DNA of 64,000 nucleotides from BACL21 sp038141525 (GTDB lineage: Bacteria > Bacteroidota > Bacteroidia > Flavobacteriales > Flavobacteriaceae), in assembly GCA_038141525.1 (NCBI GenBank), contig JAYQIF010000002.1, forward strand, positions 248,001-312,000. The letters are read 5' to 3'. Each line of letters starts with the position of its first letter. The first letter of the stretch is position 1. A program made the position numbers and the translations under genes. This document shows, one piece after another, positions 56,108 through 64,000 of this stretch. Below the pieces are notes generated by a model. That model saw only the letters and a program-made list of their open reading frames with translations. It was not told where the DNA came from and ran no database searches.

Positions 56108-57121
56108 ATGAGCACTTTTCTATTTTATTTCTATCTGGCCCTGGGATTATTTGTCTTTTGGGCGTTTATTTTTATTGTCAAACAGCAAACTGCTGTAATT
56201 ATTGAACGATTCGGTCGCTTTCAAAGCATCAGGGGTTCAGGGCTTCGGTTTAAGATTCCTGTAATTGATCGTATTGCGGGTCGTGTAAACTTAAAAATAC
56301 AACAACTCGATGTCCTTGTCGAGACCAAAACCAAAGACGATGTTTTTGTTCGCCTAAAGATTTCAGTTCAGTTTCAAGTGATTAAAACCAAGGTTTATGA
56401 GGCTTTTTATAAACTGGAGAACTCTAATGATCAAATTACCTCTTATGTATTTGATGTGGTTCGGGCAGAAGTGCCAAAAATGAAGCTCGACGATGTATTT
56501 GAGCGCAAAGACGACATCGCTATCGCGGTAAAACGCGAACTCAATCAATCTATGTTGGATTACGGATATGACATTATCAAAACCTTGGTGACAGACATCG
56601 ACCCTGATGTTCAGGTAAAGGCCGCCATGAACCGAATTAATGCCGCTGAACGCGAAAAAGTCGCTGCCGAGTACGAGGCCGAGGCTGAACGGATCAAAAT
56701 CGTGGCCAAAGCCAGAGCCGAGGCCGAGAGTAAACGCCTACAAGGCCAAGGTATTGCAGATCAAAGACGTGAAATCGCCCGAGGTTTAGAGGAATCTGTT
56801 GAAGTTTTGAATAATGTAGGGATCAATTCACAAGAAGCATCGGCTTTATTGGTAGTGACCCAGCACTACGACACCCTTCAGTCTGTTGGTGAGGCCACCC
56901 AGAGCAATTTAATTTTAATGCCTAATTCACCGCACGCTGGGAGCGATATGCTGTCTCAATTGATCACCTCATTTTCAGCTAGCCATCAAGTGGCACAAAC
57001 CTTTGGCATCAAACCTGATGGAAAAAACGAAGAAGCTCCTGATCAACAGCTAACCGACAAAAAACCATCTAAACGCATCGATACCAGGGCACAGAAACCC
57101 AAGGACAATAGTACTGAATAA
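56108..57121 (+). CDS. SPFH/band-7 (stomatin-like) membrane protein
   Basis: 337 residues. One N-terminal transmembrane helix (FYLALGLFVFWAFIFIVKQ) leads into the SPFH domain (AVIIERFGRFQSIRGSGLRF to DDVFERKDDIAIAVKREL) and an alanine/glutamate-rich coiled coil (AAEREKVAAEYEAEAERIKI), then a short disordered charged tail. Stomatin/slipin proteins form oligomeric rings on the membrane and often regulate proteases or transporters. No partner NfeD-type gene is adjacent. Convergent with glnS. Confidence 0.92.
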   Translation: MSTFLFYFYLALGLFVFWAFIFIVKQQTAVIIERFGRFQSIRGSGLRFKIPVIDRIAGRVNLKIQQLDVLVETKTKDDVFVRLKISVQFQVIKTKVYEAFYKLENSNDQITSYVFDVVRAEVPKMKLDDVFERKDDIAIAVKRELNQSMLDYGYDIIKTLVTDIDPDVQVKAAMNRINAAEREKVAAEYEAEAERIKIVAKARAEAESKRLQGQGIADQRREIARGLEESVEVLNNVGINSQEASALLVVTQHYDTLQSVGEATQSNLILMPNSPHAGSDMLSQLITSFSASHQVAQTFGIKPDGKNEEAPDQQLTDKKPSKRIDTRAQKPKDNSTE

Positions 57122-57143
57122 GGCTAAAGGTAATCCCGTGGTG

Positions 57144-58823
57144 TTACTTCTGCTCAAGTTTACCCCAAGAGTCACGTAAGGTTACCGTGCGATTAAACAC
57201 CAAAGCCTCAGCAGTGGACTCAGGGTCTAACACAAAATATCCTGTGCGCTGAAATTGTACGGGCGTTCCAACGGCCAAATGCTTTAATCCTGGCTCTACT
57301 TTTGCCGTGATGACCTCCAAAGAATTTGGATTCAAATGATCCATAAAGTCGCCCTCTTTGTCTGCATCTGGTGCCGCGCTGGTGAACAAACGGTCGTACA
57401 GACGTACTTCAGCATCCAACGCGTGGTCTTTGGATACCCAATGAATGGTTCCTTTTACTTTGCGTGATGCCTCTGGATTATTGCTGCCGCTTTTGCTCAA
57501 AGGGTCATAAGTCGCATGAATCTGGGTAATTTCTCCCGAGGTATTTTTGACCACTGATTCTCCCTTTATGATATAGCCATTTTTTAACCGCACTTCCTTG
57601 CCCAGGGTCAATCTAAAAAACTTTCGGTTGGCCTCTTCTTTAAAATCCGAACGTTCTATCCAAAGATATTTCGAGAACGGTATTTCTCGATGGCCCGATT
57701 CTGGGTCTTCTGGATTGTTTTCGGCGGTTAACCACTCCGTTTGACCCTCTGGATAATTGTCCAATACCAAAAGTATGGGGTCTAAAACCCCCATGACACG
57801 ATTTGTTGTTTTGTTCAAGTCCTCTCGAACACAATACTCAAGATGAGCCACATCGATCAAATTCTCACGCTTGGCCACACCAATACTGTCGGCAAATGCA
57901 CGTATGGACTTGGGGGTGTAGCCACGTCGTCTAAGGCCCGAAATTGTGGGCATGCGCGGATCATCCCAGCCGCTGACGACTCCGTCTTGTACCAGGCGCA
58001 TTAACTTGCGCTTGCTGACCACTGTGTGGCTCAGGTTGCGGCGGGCGAACTCGCGTTGCTTTGGACGCAGTTTGGCCACATCATGGATTTGGTCCAAGAA
58101 CCAGTCATAGAGTTCTCGGTGTGGTAAAAATTCGAGGGTGCAGAAACTATGCGACACCTGTTCTATATAATCGCTTTCCCCATGAGCCCAATCATACATA
58201 GGATAAATATGCCAACGATCGCCTGTCCGATGATGAGACTTGTGGAGTATGCGATACATTACCGGATCTCGCATGAGCATGTTGCTGGCGCTCATGTCAA
58301 TTTTAGCGCGCAATACGTGACTTCCTTCTGCACACTCACCATTTTTCATTTGCTCAAAAAGAGCCAAATTCTCTTCGACACTGCGATCCCTGTACGGGCT
58401 GTTTGTTCCTGCTTGGTTGGGCGTTCCTTTTTGGGCGGCGATGTCTTCTGAGCCCTGAGAATCTACATAGGCCTTACCTTGCTCAATTAAGTACACGGCC
58501 CACTGGTATAACTGGCCAAAATAATCTGAGGCATAACACTCATTGGCCCACTCAAAGCCAAGCCAAGTCACGTCTTTTTTGATCGCATCGACGTATTCTT
58601 GCTCTTCCTTAGCGGGATTGGTGTCATCAAAACGCAGGTTTACTGGTGCCTTATAGCGCAGTCCTAATCCAAAGTTCAAACAAATTGCCGAGGCATGACC
58701 AATATGCAGATAACCATTAGGTTCTGGAGGAAAACGAAAGCATAAGTCGCTCTGTTTGTATCCAGAACGCAAATCATCTTCAATGATGTGCTCGATAAAA
58801 TTTAAACTGCGCGCTTCGCTCAT
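57144..58823 (-). CDS. glnS: Glutaminyl-tRNA synthetase
   Basis: 559 residues from ATG MSEARSLNFIEHIIEDDLRS; earlier in-frame starts lie in the upstream gap. Class I signatures are FPPEPNGYLHIGHASAICLN and VVSKRKLMRLV. The C-terminal half contains the two beta-barrel anticodon-binding domains. It charges tRNA-Gln. Co-occurrence with gltX means direct glutaminylation, so the amidotransferase route is not required for tRNA-Gln. Confidence 0.96.
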   Translation of the reverse strand: MSEARSLNFIEHIIEDDLRSGYKQSDLCFRFPPEPNGYLHIGHASAICLNFGLGLRYKAPVNLRFDDTNPAKEEQEYVDAIKKDVTWLGFEWANECYASDYFGQLYQWAVYLIEQGKAYVDSQGSEDIAAQKGTPNQAGTNSPYRDRSVEENLALFEQMKNGECAEGSHVLRAKIDMSASNMLMRDPVMYRILHKSHHRTGDRWHIYPMYDWAHGESDYIEQVSHSFCTLEFLPHRELYDWFLDQIHDVAKLRPKQREFARRNLSHTVVSKRKLMRLVQDGVVSGWDDPRMPTISGLRRRGYTPKSIRAFADSIGVAKRENLIDVAHLEYCVREDLNKTTNRVMGVLDPILLVLDNYPEGQTEWLTAENNPEDPESGHREIPFSKYLWIERSDFKEEANRKFFRLTLGKEVRLKNGYIIKGESVVKNTSGEITQIHATYDPLSKSGSNNPEASRKVKGTIHWVSKDHALDAEVRLYDRLFTSAAPDADKEGDFMDHLNPNSLEVITAKVEPGLKHLAVGTPVQFQRTGYFVLDPESTAEALVFNRTVTLRDSWGKLEQK

Positions 58824-58842
58824 AGCAGGGGTTTTAAGAAGG

Positions 58843-58850
58843 CAAAGATA
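58843..58850 (-). promoter_or_regulatory. Candidate -7 element of glnS
   Basis: The minus strand reads TATCTTTG, an exact TAnnTTTG match 20 bases upstream of the glnS start, in the 179-base divergent gap with folB. No TTG at the right -33 distance. Confidence 0.42.
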
Positions 58851-58953
58851 CCAAAATATACACCAAAATCGCAGCACAACCCAGAAGACAACTCGTGGGT
58901 TTTTGGGCGTTTGTTTTGTGCCCTTGTACGCAGCAACGCCGGCTTAATTTATT

Positions 58954-58961
58954 TACTTTTG
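58954..58961 (+). promoter_or_regulatory. Candidate -7 element of folB
   Basis: TACTTTTG matches TAnnTTTG exactly, 41 bases upstream of the folB start. The -33 position does not hold TTG. Confidence 0.4.
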
Positions 58962-59002
58962 TAAAACGACCTCAGGTCTATTAACCGTGGAGAACAAGTC
59001 AT

Positions 59003-59359
59003 ATGGGAGAAATTAAATTAGAAGACATACGTGTTTATGCGCATCACGGCTGTTTGCCAGAAGAGACAATTATTGGGAGTGACTATTTGGTTCAACTTCA
59101 TGTTGGTGTGGATCTTAGTGTCTCGGCTTTGAGCGACAGTCTGGAGGATACCGCCGACTATGTGTTGTTAAATAAAATTGTAGTCGATGAGATGAAGCAG
59201 CCCTCCAAGCTTTTGGAACACGTCGCTTTGCGCATCAACCAAACTATTCTCAAAACCATAAAATGCGTTGAGTGGTCCCAGGTTACGGTATCAAAAATTA
59301 ATCCTCCAATCGGTGGCGATGTAGATCGAGTCAGTATTATACTGCGCAGTGATCGATAA
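59003..59359 (+). CDS. folB: Dihydroneopterin aldolase
   Basis: 118 residues. The start MGEIKLEDIRVYAHHGCLPE, the TADYVLLNKIV segment and the conserved INPPIGGDVDRVSIIL match FolB, with the catalytic Lys in SKINPP. It converts dihydroneopterin to hydroxymethyl-dihydropterin in folate synthesis. Divergent from glnS; followed by the tRNA-Cys gene on the same strand. Confidence 0.93.
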   Translation: MGEIKLEDIRVYAHHGCLPEETIIGSDYLVQLHVGVDLSVSALSDSLEDTADYVLLNKIVVDEMKQPSKLLEHVALRINQTILKTIKCVEWSQVTVSKINPPIGGDVDRVSIILRSDR

Positions 59360-59456
59360 ATTTTGTGTTTTTGTACATAAGACTAAGAACCCAGCGCCTA
59401 GGTTGCAGGGCTTAAATCCTGAGGCAAATTAAGGGCATATAGTTCAAGAAACTTAC

Positions 59457-59464
59457 TATATTTG
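59457..59464 (+). promoter_or_regulatory. Candidate -7 element of the tRNA-Cys gene
   Basis: TATATTTG matches TAnnTTTG exactly and ends 13 bases before the tRNA 5' end, a fitting distance for a short leader. Confidence 0.55.
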
Positions 59465-59477
59465 CCGTCTTAACAAT

Positions 59478-59548
59478 GGCGTCTTGGCCGAGTGGCTAGG
59501 CAGAGCTCTGCAAAAGCTTGTACAGCGGTTCGAATCCGCTAGACGCCT
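59478..59548 (+). tRNA. tRNA-Cys (GCA)
   Basis: 71 bases folding into a cloverleaf: acceptor arms GGCGTCT and AGACGCC, D-arm GCC-GAGTGGCTA-GGC, anticodon stem GAGCT/AGCTT with loop CTGCAAA (anticodon GCA), and a T-arm with GGTTCGAATCC. The 3' CCA is not encoded. It is a single gene, immediately followed by a strong terminator. Confidence 0.95.
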
Positions 59549-59553
59549 CTTTG

Positions 59554-59589
59554 ACAGGGCTTTTTCCTATGAAAAAGCCCTGTTTTTTT
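59554..59589 (+). terminator. Intrinsic terminator of tRNA-Cys
   Basis: ACAGGGCTTTTTC-CTAT-GAAAAAGCCCTGT forms a perfect 13-bp stem with a 4-base loop, followed by a T run. It touches the end of the convergent LysE-type gene. Confidence 0.93.
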
Positions 59590-60283
59590 ATTGCTTCAAA
59601 CTTGTTTGCTCCAATGCATCGGGTAACTTATCACGGACACTTTTTTGAATCGATTCTGGTAAAACCCCCTGAATCAAAAGCAATACGCCAAACACAATAA
59701 TGGTTATGCTCACAAACTTTTTGGTTTTATAAATAACACGCGGGGTCATTTTGTTTTTTAAGTTTTTTGCCAGACTAATTTTGATCAAATCTGTTGTGAA
59801 AAAGACACCTATCACTGTAGCTAGAAAGAGCAACACTCCTTGGTCGCTGCTGGTTAGTGCATTAGCCAATATTATGGTACCAATCCAGCCCGCGAGCACA
59901 CCAAAATTCACAAAATTTAATAAGAAGCCTTTGACAAAAAGGCTGGGAAGATTTTTTTTAACACTCACCGCGTAGTGTTCCCTGGCTATTTTAATGAATG
60001 ATTTGGCTGTGCGCACATAAGAAATAACGCCATAGGTGATCAAAACCGCACCGCCAAAAATAAGCAAGCCCGGTTCATCTCTTAAGTTGTCCAATATTTT
60101 ACTGGTACTAAAATAAGCGATGCTTATAAAAATAATGTCGGCGAAAATTGCCCCTAGGTCGAAGAATAAACCTGCTTTAAACCCTTTGGTAATGCTGGTC
60201 TCAAGTAAGGTAAAAAAAACTGGCCCCACCGCAAAAGCTAGCAGGAACCCGTAAAGTGCGGCATACCATAATCCATCCAACAT
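59588..60283 (-). CDS. LysE-family exporter
   Basis: 231 residues with six transmembrane helices. The N-terminus FLLAFAVGPVFFTLLETSIT contains the G-P-x-F motif of LysE/RhtB transporters and GLFFDLGAIFADIIFIS the second conserved helix. The family exports amino acids or similar small molecules with proton antiport. The substrate is unknown. The last gene before rnr on the minus strand, with a 42-base gap. Confidence 0.9.
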   Translation of the reverse strand: MLDGLWYAALYGFLLAFAVGPVFFTLLETSITKGFKAGLFFDLGAIFADIIFISIAYFSTSKILDNLRDEPGLLIFGGAVLITYGVISYVRTAKSFIKIAREHYAVSVKKNLPSLFVKGFLLNFVNFGVLAGWIGTIILANALTSSDQGVLLFLATVIGVFFTTDLIKISLAKNLKNKMTPRVIYKTKKFVSITIIVFGVLLLIQGVLPESIQKSVRDKLPDALEQTSLKQ

Positions 60284-60325
60284 TTGGCTAAGTTACAAAT
60301 TAAGCGTTCAGTTCTAACCCCCTGC

Positions 60326-62500
60326 TTAGGACAACATAATAAAGTCTAATTGCCGCTTAATTAAATCCGCACGTTTTACACGAATACGCACAGAATCGCC
60401 TAATCGATAAACCTTCTTACGAAACTCCCCGATCACTGCATATTCCTGAGCATCATATCGATAATGATCGTCTTTTAAATCCTGCAATCGCACCATGCCC
60501 TCGCACTTATTGTGCTCTAATTCAACATAGATACCCCAATCGGTGACCCCAGAAATAACGCCATCAAAATCCTGGCCCTCATGAGCGCTCATGAACTTAA
60601 CTTGCATGTATTTGATGCTGTCTCGTTCTGCATTTGCTGCAAGTTGTTCTCGGTCACTCGAGTGCTTACAGCGCTCCTCATACTGTTGTTGGTTTGCCGA
60701 TGTGTTGTTGTCTAAGTAATGCTCCAAAAGGCGATGGACCATAACGTCTGGATAACGACGTATGGGCGAAGTAAAGTGACTGTAATAATCGAAAGCTAAG
60801 CCGTAATGACCTATATTCTCTGTAGTATATACGGCCTTACTCATACTTCTTATCGCCAGGGTATCGACTAAATTTTGCTCTTTTTTACCTTGTACTTGAC
60901 CCAATAATTGATTGATTGATTTGGCTGTGCTTTGGCGACTTTTGGTATCTAACTGATATCCAAATCGCTTGATTATATTTTGTAATCCAGCAATTTTCTG
61001 GTCGTCCGGTTCATCGTGAACGCGATAAACGAAGGTTTTTTTAGGGTTTTGTTTGCCGATAAATTCCGCAACACTACGATTGGCCAGCAACATGAATTCC
61101 TCAATTAATTTATTAGCATCACGACTTTCTTTGAAATATACCCCAACCGGATCCTTGTCTTTATTTAAATTAAATTTTACTTCTATTCTATCAAAAGAGA
61201 TCGCCCCTTGGCGCATTCTACGCTGGCGCATTTGCTTGGCCAAGACGTCCATTGTTTTGATGGCCTCAAGACCCTCTTTACCTATATTACGCGGTGCATT
61301 AGTTATGGAAATATCCTTTGGAATGGTGACATCACCTGTTTCAATAATGTGCTGTGCTTCTTCATAAGCCAGTCTTAATTGACTGTATATTACCGTTTTT
61401 CCAAACCACTGATCCACCACTTCTGCTTTTTTGTTGAGATCAAAAACCGCCGAGAAACAAAGTTTTTCTTCTTCTGGCCTGAGAGAACAAAGTTCATTGC
61501 TCAATACCTCAGGAAGCATGGGCACTACACGATCTACTAAATAAACTGAAGTCGCACGATCATAAGCTTCTTCATCAATAAGTGTATCGGGACGCACATA
61601 ATGGGATACGTCAGCAATATGGACCCCTACACGCACCAGATCATTTTCTAATACCTCAAAAGAAAGAGCGTCATCAAAGTCTTTAGCGTCTTTTGGATCT
61701 ATAGTTAAGGTAAATATTGAACGAAAATCACGTCTTTTTTTATAATCCTCGGTAGTAATTTTTGGATCTATTTTTTGAGACGCTTTAATCACGTCTTCTG
61801 GAAAATCATAGGGTAAGCCATATTGTGCCAAGATAGCATGAATCTCAGATTGGTGCCCACCGGCCTGTCCAAACACACGGACCACTTTAGCAATAGGAGA
61901 CTCACTTTGCTCGGCCCATCCTTCTAATTGGACCAACACCCTATCTCCATCTTTAGCCCCATTGATGTGTGTTCCCGGTATAAAAAAATCAGTGTGAAGA
62001 TTCTGTCCAGTACACATGACAAACCCAAACTTATCGGCGTGCTGATAGATACCAACATATTCTGTTTGGTGTCTTTTCAATACCTGAGCTACCTCACCTT
62101 CGATTCGTCCATTGCGTCTACGCTTATAAACATAAACCGAAACTATATCCTTATTTAATGCTCTATTGGTACGGCGTTTATCGATGACGACTTCCTCCTC
62201 CCATCCCTCAATTTGAACATATCCTTTGCCTTTACCCGTGAGTTGTATTTGACCCTCCAAGTAATTTTTTTGTTGGGCCCATTTGAATACGCCTATCGAC
62301 GTTTCTTTTACCAGTTGTTGTTGTTCTAATTTCCGCAGTTTTTTGATGATCTGATTTCGTCCGCTGCTATCGCGAATTTGTAAGACCGCAGCCAATTGTT
62401 TAATGCTATAGGCTTGAGTAGGATGAGTACTTAGAAAGTCTGAAATTATCGATTGACTGACTTTGGTTCTGCCTTTTATTCTTCTTTTTTTTTGCCCCAT
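60326..62500 (-). CDS. rnr: Ribonuclease R
   Basis: 724 residues. An N-terminal helix-turn-helix segment (YSIKQLAAVLQIRDSSGRNQ) and cold-shock domains precede the RNB catalytic domain with TIDPKDAKDFDDALSFE (the metal-binding aspartates) and RRYPDVMVHRLLEHYL; an S1 domain is at the C-terminus (GVISGVTDWGIYVELEHN). It is a 3'-5' exoribonuclease that degrades structured RNA. The start codons sit on a run of nine A (62485-62493, plus strand T), so the first residues are MGQKKRRIKG. Confidence 0.96.
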   Translation of the reverse strand: MGQKKRRIKGRTKVSQSIISDFLSTHPTQAYSIKQLAAVLQIRDSSGRNQIIKKLRKLEQQQLVKETSIGVFKWAQQKNYLEGQIQLTGKGKGYVQIEGWEEEVVIDKRRTNRALNKDIVSVYVYKRRRNGRIEGEVAQVLKRHQTEYVGIYQHADKFGFVMCTGQNLHTDFFIPGTHINGAKDGDRVLVQLEGWAEQSESPIAKVVRVFGQAGGHQSEIHAILAQYGLPYDFPEDVIKASQKIDPKITTEDYKKRRDFRSIFTLTIDPKDAKDFDDALSFEVLENDLVRVGVHIADVSHYVRPDTLIDEEAYDRATSVYLVDRVVPMLPEVLSNELCSLRPEEEKLCFSAVFDLNKKAEVVDQWFGKTVIYSQLRLAYEEAQHIIETGDVTIPKDISITNAPRNIGKEGLEAIKTMDVLAKQMRQRRMRQGAISFDRIEVKFNLNKDKDPVGVYFKESRDANKLIEEFMLLANRSVAEFIGKQNPKKTFVYRVHDEPDDQKIAGLQNIIKRFGYQLDTKSRQSTAKSINQLLGQVQGKKEQNLVDTLAIRSMSKAVYTTENIGHYGLAFDYYSHFTSPIRRYPDVMVHRLLEHYLDNNTSANQQQYEERCKHSSDREQLAANAERDSIKYMQVKFMSAHEGQDFDGVISGVTDWGIYVELEHNKCEGMVRLQDLKDDHYRYDAQEYAVIGEFRKKVYRLGDSVRIRVKRADLIKRQLDFIMLS

Positions 62501-63059
62501 ATATCGCGGATGATAAAGTTTAAAGTTACGTGATTATCATCGCCTTGTTCAAAGGAAACCTAATTATCTTTATTCACAAGAATTATATCATAAATTATCT
62601 TTTTATGTTTTTTTAAAATTGAATTGTGTTTTATTATAGTATGTTAATAAACCCAATAAGTTTTTAAATCACTGTTTGTATTTTGATTTATTGAAATACT
62701 ATAAACGTTCTATTAACATCATGTTGTAATTATAATGGTCTAGAAATCAGATTTACATAAAGGATATCAACAAGAATAATTCTTACCATAACCACATGGT
62801 GTTTTGAAAATTAAATGCTTTTAAGGTGTTTATATACCCCTGGTCTTCTATCGATAAATTATCCAAAAATTCGAGAGATATTTTGTGTGTGTCTGAAAAA
62901 AAATTACAATTCCATAAACTTTAGACAACACCAAATATAGTTAGGCGATTTTTTTGTAGAGATATCAACAATAATGTTGACTATTTTATAGACTTTGTAC
63001 ACAGAGTCTCTTTAAAGCACCATTAAAATAAGTACATTTAGCATATAAATTAAAGTCAT
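62501..63059. other. AT-rich 559-base intergenic gap between rnr and rpiB, with two inverted repeats
   Basis: No gene or RNA was recognised. TCAACA-ATAA-TGTTGA (62965-62980) and AGACTTTGT-AC-ACAGAGTCT (62990-63009; one mismatch) are neighbouring inverted repeats 80-90 bases upstream of rpiB, possibly operators. TACATTTA (63033-63040) is a 7/8 match to the -7 consensus. Confidence 0.4.
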
Positions 63060-63491
63060 ATGAGAATAGCCATAGGTAATGACCACGCTGGAACGGAGTA
63101 TAAAAATGTTTTGATTGATCTACTAAAATCAATGGAGCATACAGTTCATAATTATGGTACTGATCATAACAATAGTGTAGATTATCCAGATCATGTACAT
63201 CCAGTAGCTAAAGATGTAGATCAGAATAATGCAGACTTAGGCATACTTATTTGCGGTAGTGGTAATGGAGTATGCATGACCGCTAATAAATATCAAAAGG
63301 TTCGTGCCGCTTTATGTTGGAATGCCGAAATTGCTGGTCTTGCGCGCAGTCATAATGATGCCAATATAATTTGTATTCCTGCACGCTACGTTTCCTTGGA
63401 AGAAGCCAAACTTATGGTGCGTACATTTCTTTCCGAACCTTTTGAAGGGGGACGACATCAAAATAGAGTAAATAAAATTCCTTGTAGCTGA
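63060..63491 (+). CDS. rpiB: Ribose-5-phosphate isomerase B
   Basis: 143 residues. MRIAIGNDHAGTEYKNVLID, YPDHVHPVA and LGILICGSGNGVCMTANKYQ are the LacAB/RpiB signatures; the catalytic Cys appears in CGSGNGV. It interconverts ribose-5-phosphate and ribulose-5-phosphate. The gene and its surroundings are visibly AT-richer than the rest of the window. Confidence 0.95.
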   Translation: MRIAIGNDHAGTEYKNVLIDLLKSMEHTVHNYGTDHNNSVDYPDHVHPVAKDVDQNNADLGILICGSGNGVCMTANKYQKVRAALCWNAEIAGLARSHNDANIICIPARYVSLEEAKLMVRTFLSEPFEGGRHQNRVNKIPCS

Positions 63492-63554
63492 TAGCGTTAA
63501 GATGCTCCTAAATAACCATGGTGTAACCCCGCATAATATAATTGTATCGCAATC

Positions 63555-64000
63555 ATGGAATTAATCGTAAAAGAATTTAGTGTTTTAACAACCACAGAGC
63601 TTTATGATATACTTGCTTTAAGATCTGAAGTATTTGTGGTGGAACAAGACTGTGTTTATCAAGACTTGGATTATAAAGATCAAAAAGCGTGGCATGTGAT
63701 GGGTTATATGCAAAACAAACTTGTTGCCTACACAAGGGTTTTTGGTCCAGGAGACTATTTTGAACATGCTTCAATCGGCCGTGTCATTGTAGTCTCATCT
63801 CACCGTTCAAAAAAATTAGGGCATACCATTATGCAGGCTTCGATTTCTGCTTTATTGGAACGTTATAAGATGAAACAAATAGATATCTCTGCTCAATCTT
63901 ATTTGGAGCGTTTTTATCAAACCCACGGATTTGAATCCACAGGTGAAGAATATCTAGAAGATGGTATACCTCACAAAAAAATGATAAAAATTATCAACAA
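63555..64000 (+). CDS. GNAT-family acetyltransferase (ElaA-like), partial at right edge
   Basis: 148 codons from ATG are visible, without a stop. The start MELIVKEFSVLTTTELYDIL and ALRSEVFVVEQDCVYQDLDY are typical of ElaA proteins, and SIGRVIVVSSHRSKKLGHTI holds the acetyl-CoA-binding loop (R-x2-G-x-G variant). Substrate unknown. Nearly complete by length. Confidence 0.85.
   Translation, partial: MELIVKEFSVLTTTELYDILALRSEVFVVEQDCVYQDLDYKDQKAWHVMGYMQNKLVAYTRVFGPGDYFEHASIGRVIVVSSHRSKKLGHTIMQASISALLERYKMKQIDISAQSYLERFYQTHGFESTGEEYLEDGIPHKKMIKIIN

Noticed and set aside
1..64000. CRISPR arrays, insertion sequences, prophage genes, integrase or attachment sites
   Set aside because: No regularly spaced repeats, transposase or integrase motifs, or terminal inverted repeats with target duplications were seen.

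Overview
The window looks like chromosomal DNA of a marine member of the Flavobacteriia (Bacteroidetes). The evidence is the F-type ATP synthase operon with the order atpB-E-F-H-A-G and no atpD/atpC, a SprE/PorW gliding and type IX secretion lipoprotein, several families found mainly in flavobacteria (DUF6168, DUF6341, DUF6427, DUF4837, DUF4175, DUF6909), no Shine-Dalgarno-like starts, and repeated TAnnTTTG elements at the -7 position. GC is moderate. There are no insertion sequences, phage genes or CRISPR arrays.

Layout. 1-2.9 kb (minus strand): a TPR protein, a sugar nucleotidyltransferase, dUTPase and a small lipoprotein. 2.9-11.9 kb (minus): a run sprE, bactofilin, atpZ, DUF6168, then atpBEFHAG, closed by a strong intrinsic terminator. 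12-17.3 kb: a ferredoxin-type oxidoreductase, a GT9 glycosyltransferase with DUF4254, DUF6427/DUF6341 membrane proteins and purD. 17.4-37 kb: an extracellular polysaccharide locus. A CapK-like adenylating enzyme lies on the plus strand. An 18-kb minus-strand operon carries rfbBACD (dTDP-rhamnose), a Wzz-like chain-length protein, a Wzx flippase, two sulfotransferases, three O-antigen polymerase/ligase-like proteins, several glycosyltransferases, UDP-glucose dehydrogenase, UDP-glucuronate decarboxylase (UDP-xylose) and the priming sugar transferase, and ends at a terminator at 18.9 kb. 37-46.6 kb: DUF6909, GH3-family, M23 peptidase, tatA, DUF4837, a LysM lytic transglycosylase, pgk and holB. 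46.7-53.4 kb: a methyltransferase, mnmG flanked by two parS sites, ybeY and a large DUF4175 protein. 53.4-64 kb: alkB-like hydroxylase, gltX, an SPFH protein, glnS, folB, tRNA-Cys, a LysE-type exporter, rnr, rpiB and a GNAT acetyltransferase cut by the window edge.

The polysaccharide locus predicts a sulfated polymer with rhamnose, glucuronate and xylose precursors, primed on a lipid carrier, flipped by Wzx and polymerised outside the inner membrane.

The strongest anomaly is coding integrity. Twelve otherwise well-conserved genes carry sixteen lesions: thirteen single-base frameshifts and three in-frame stops. Twelve of these lie in the polysaccharide operon. Nine frameshifts are +1 changes, nearly all readable as one extra base in a 2-4 base run, and four are -1 changes in runs of five to seven. 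This could be a consensus-quality artefact, phase variation or real decay; read-level data are needed to decide. The second notable feature is the pair of parS centromere sites flanking mnmG. I did not find a clearly new multi-gene system.
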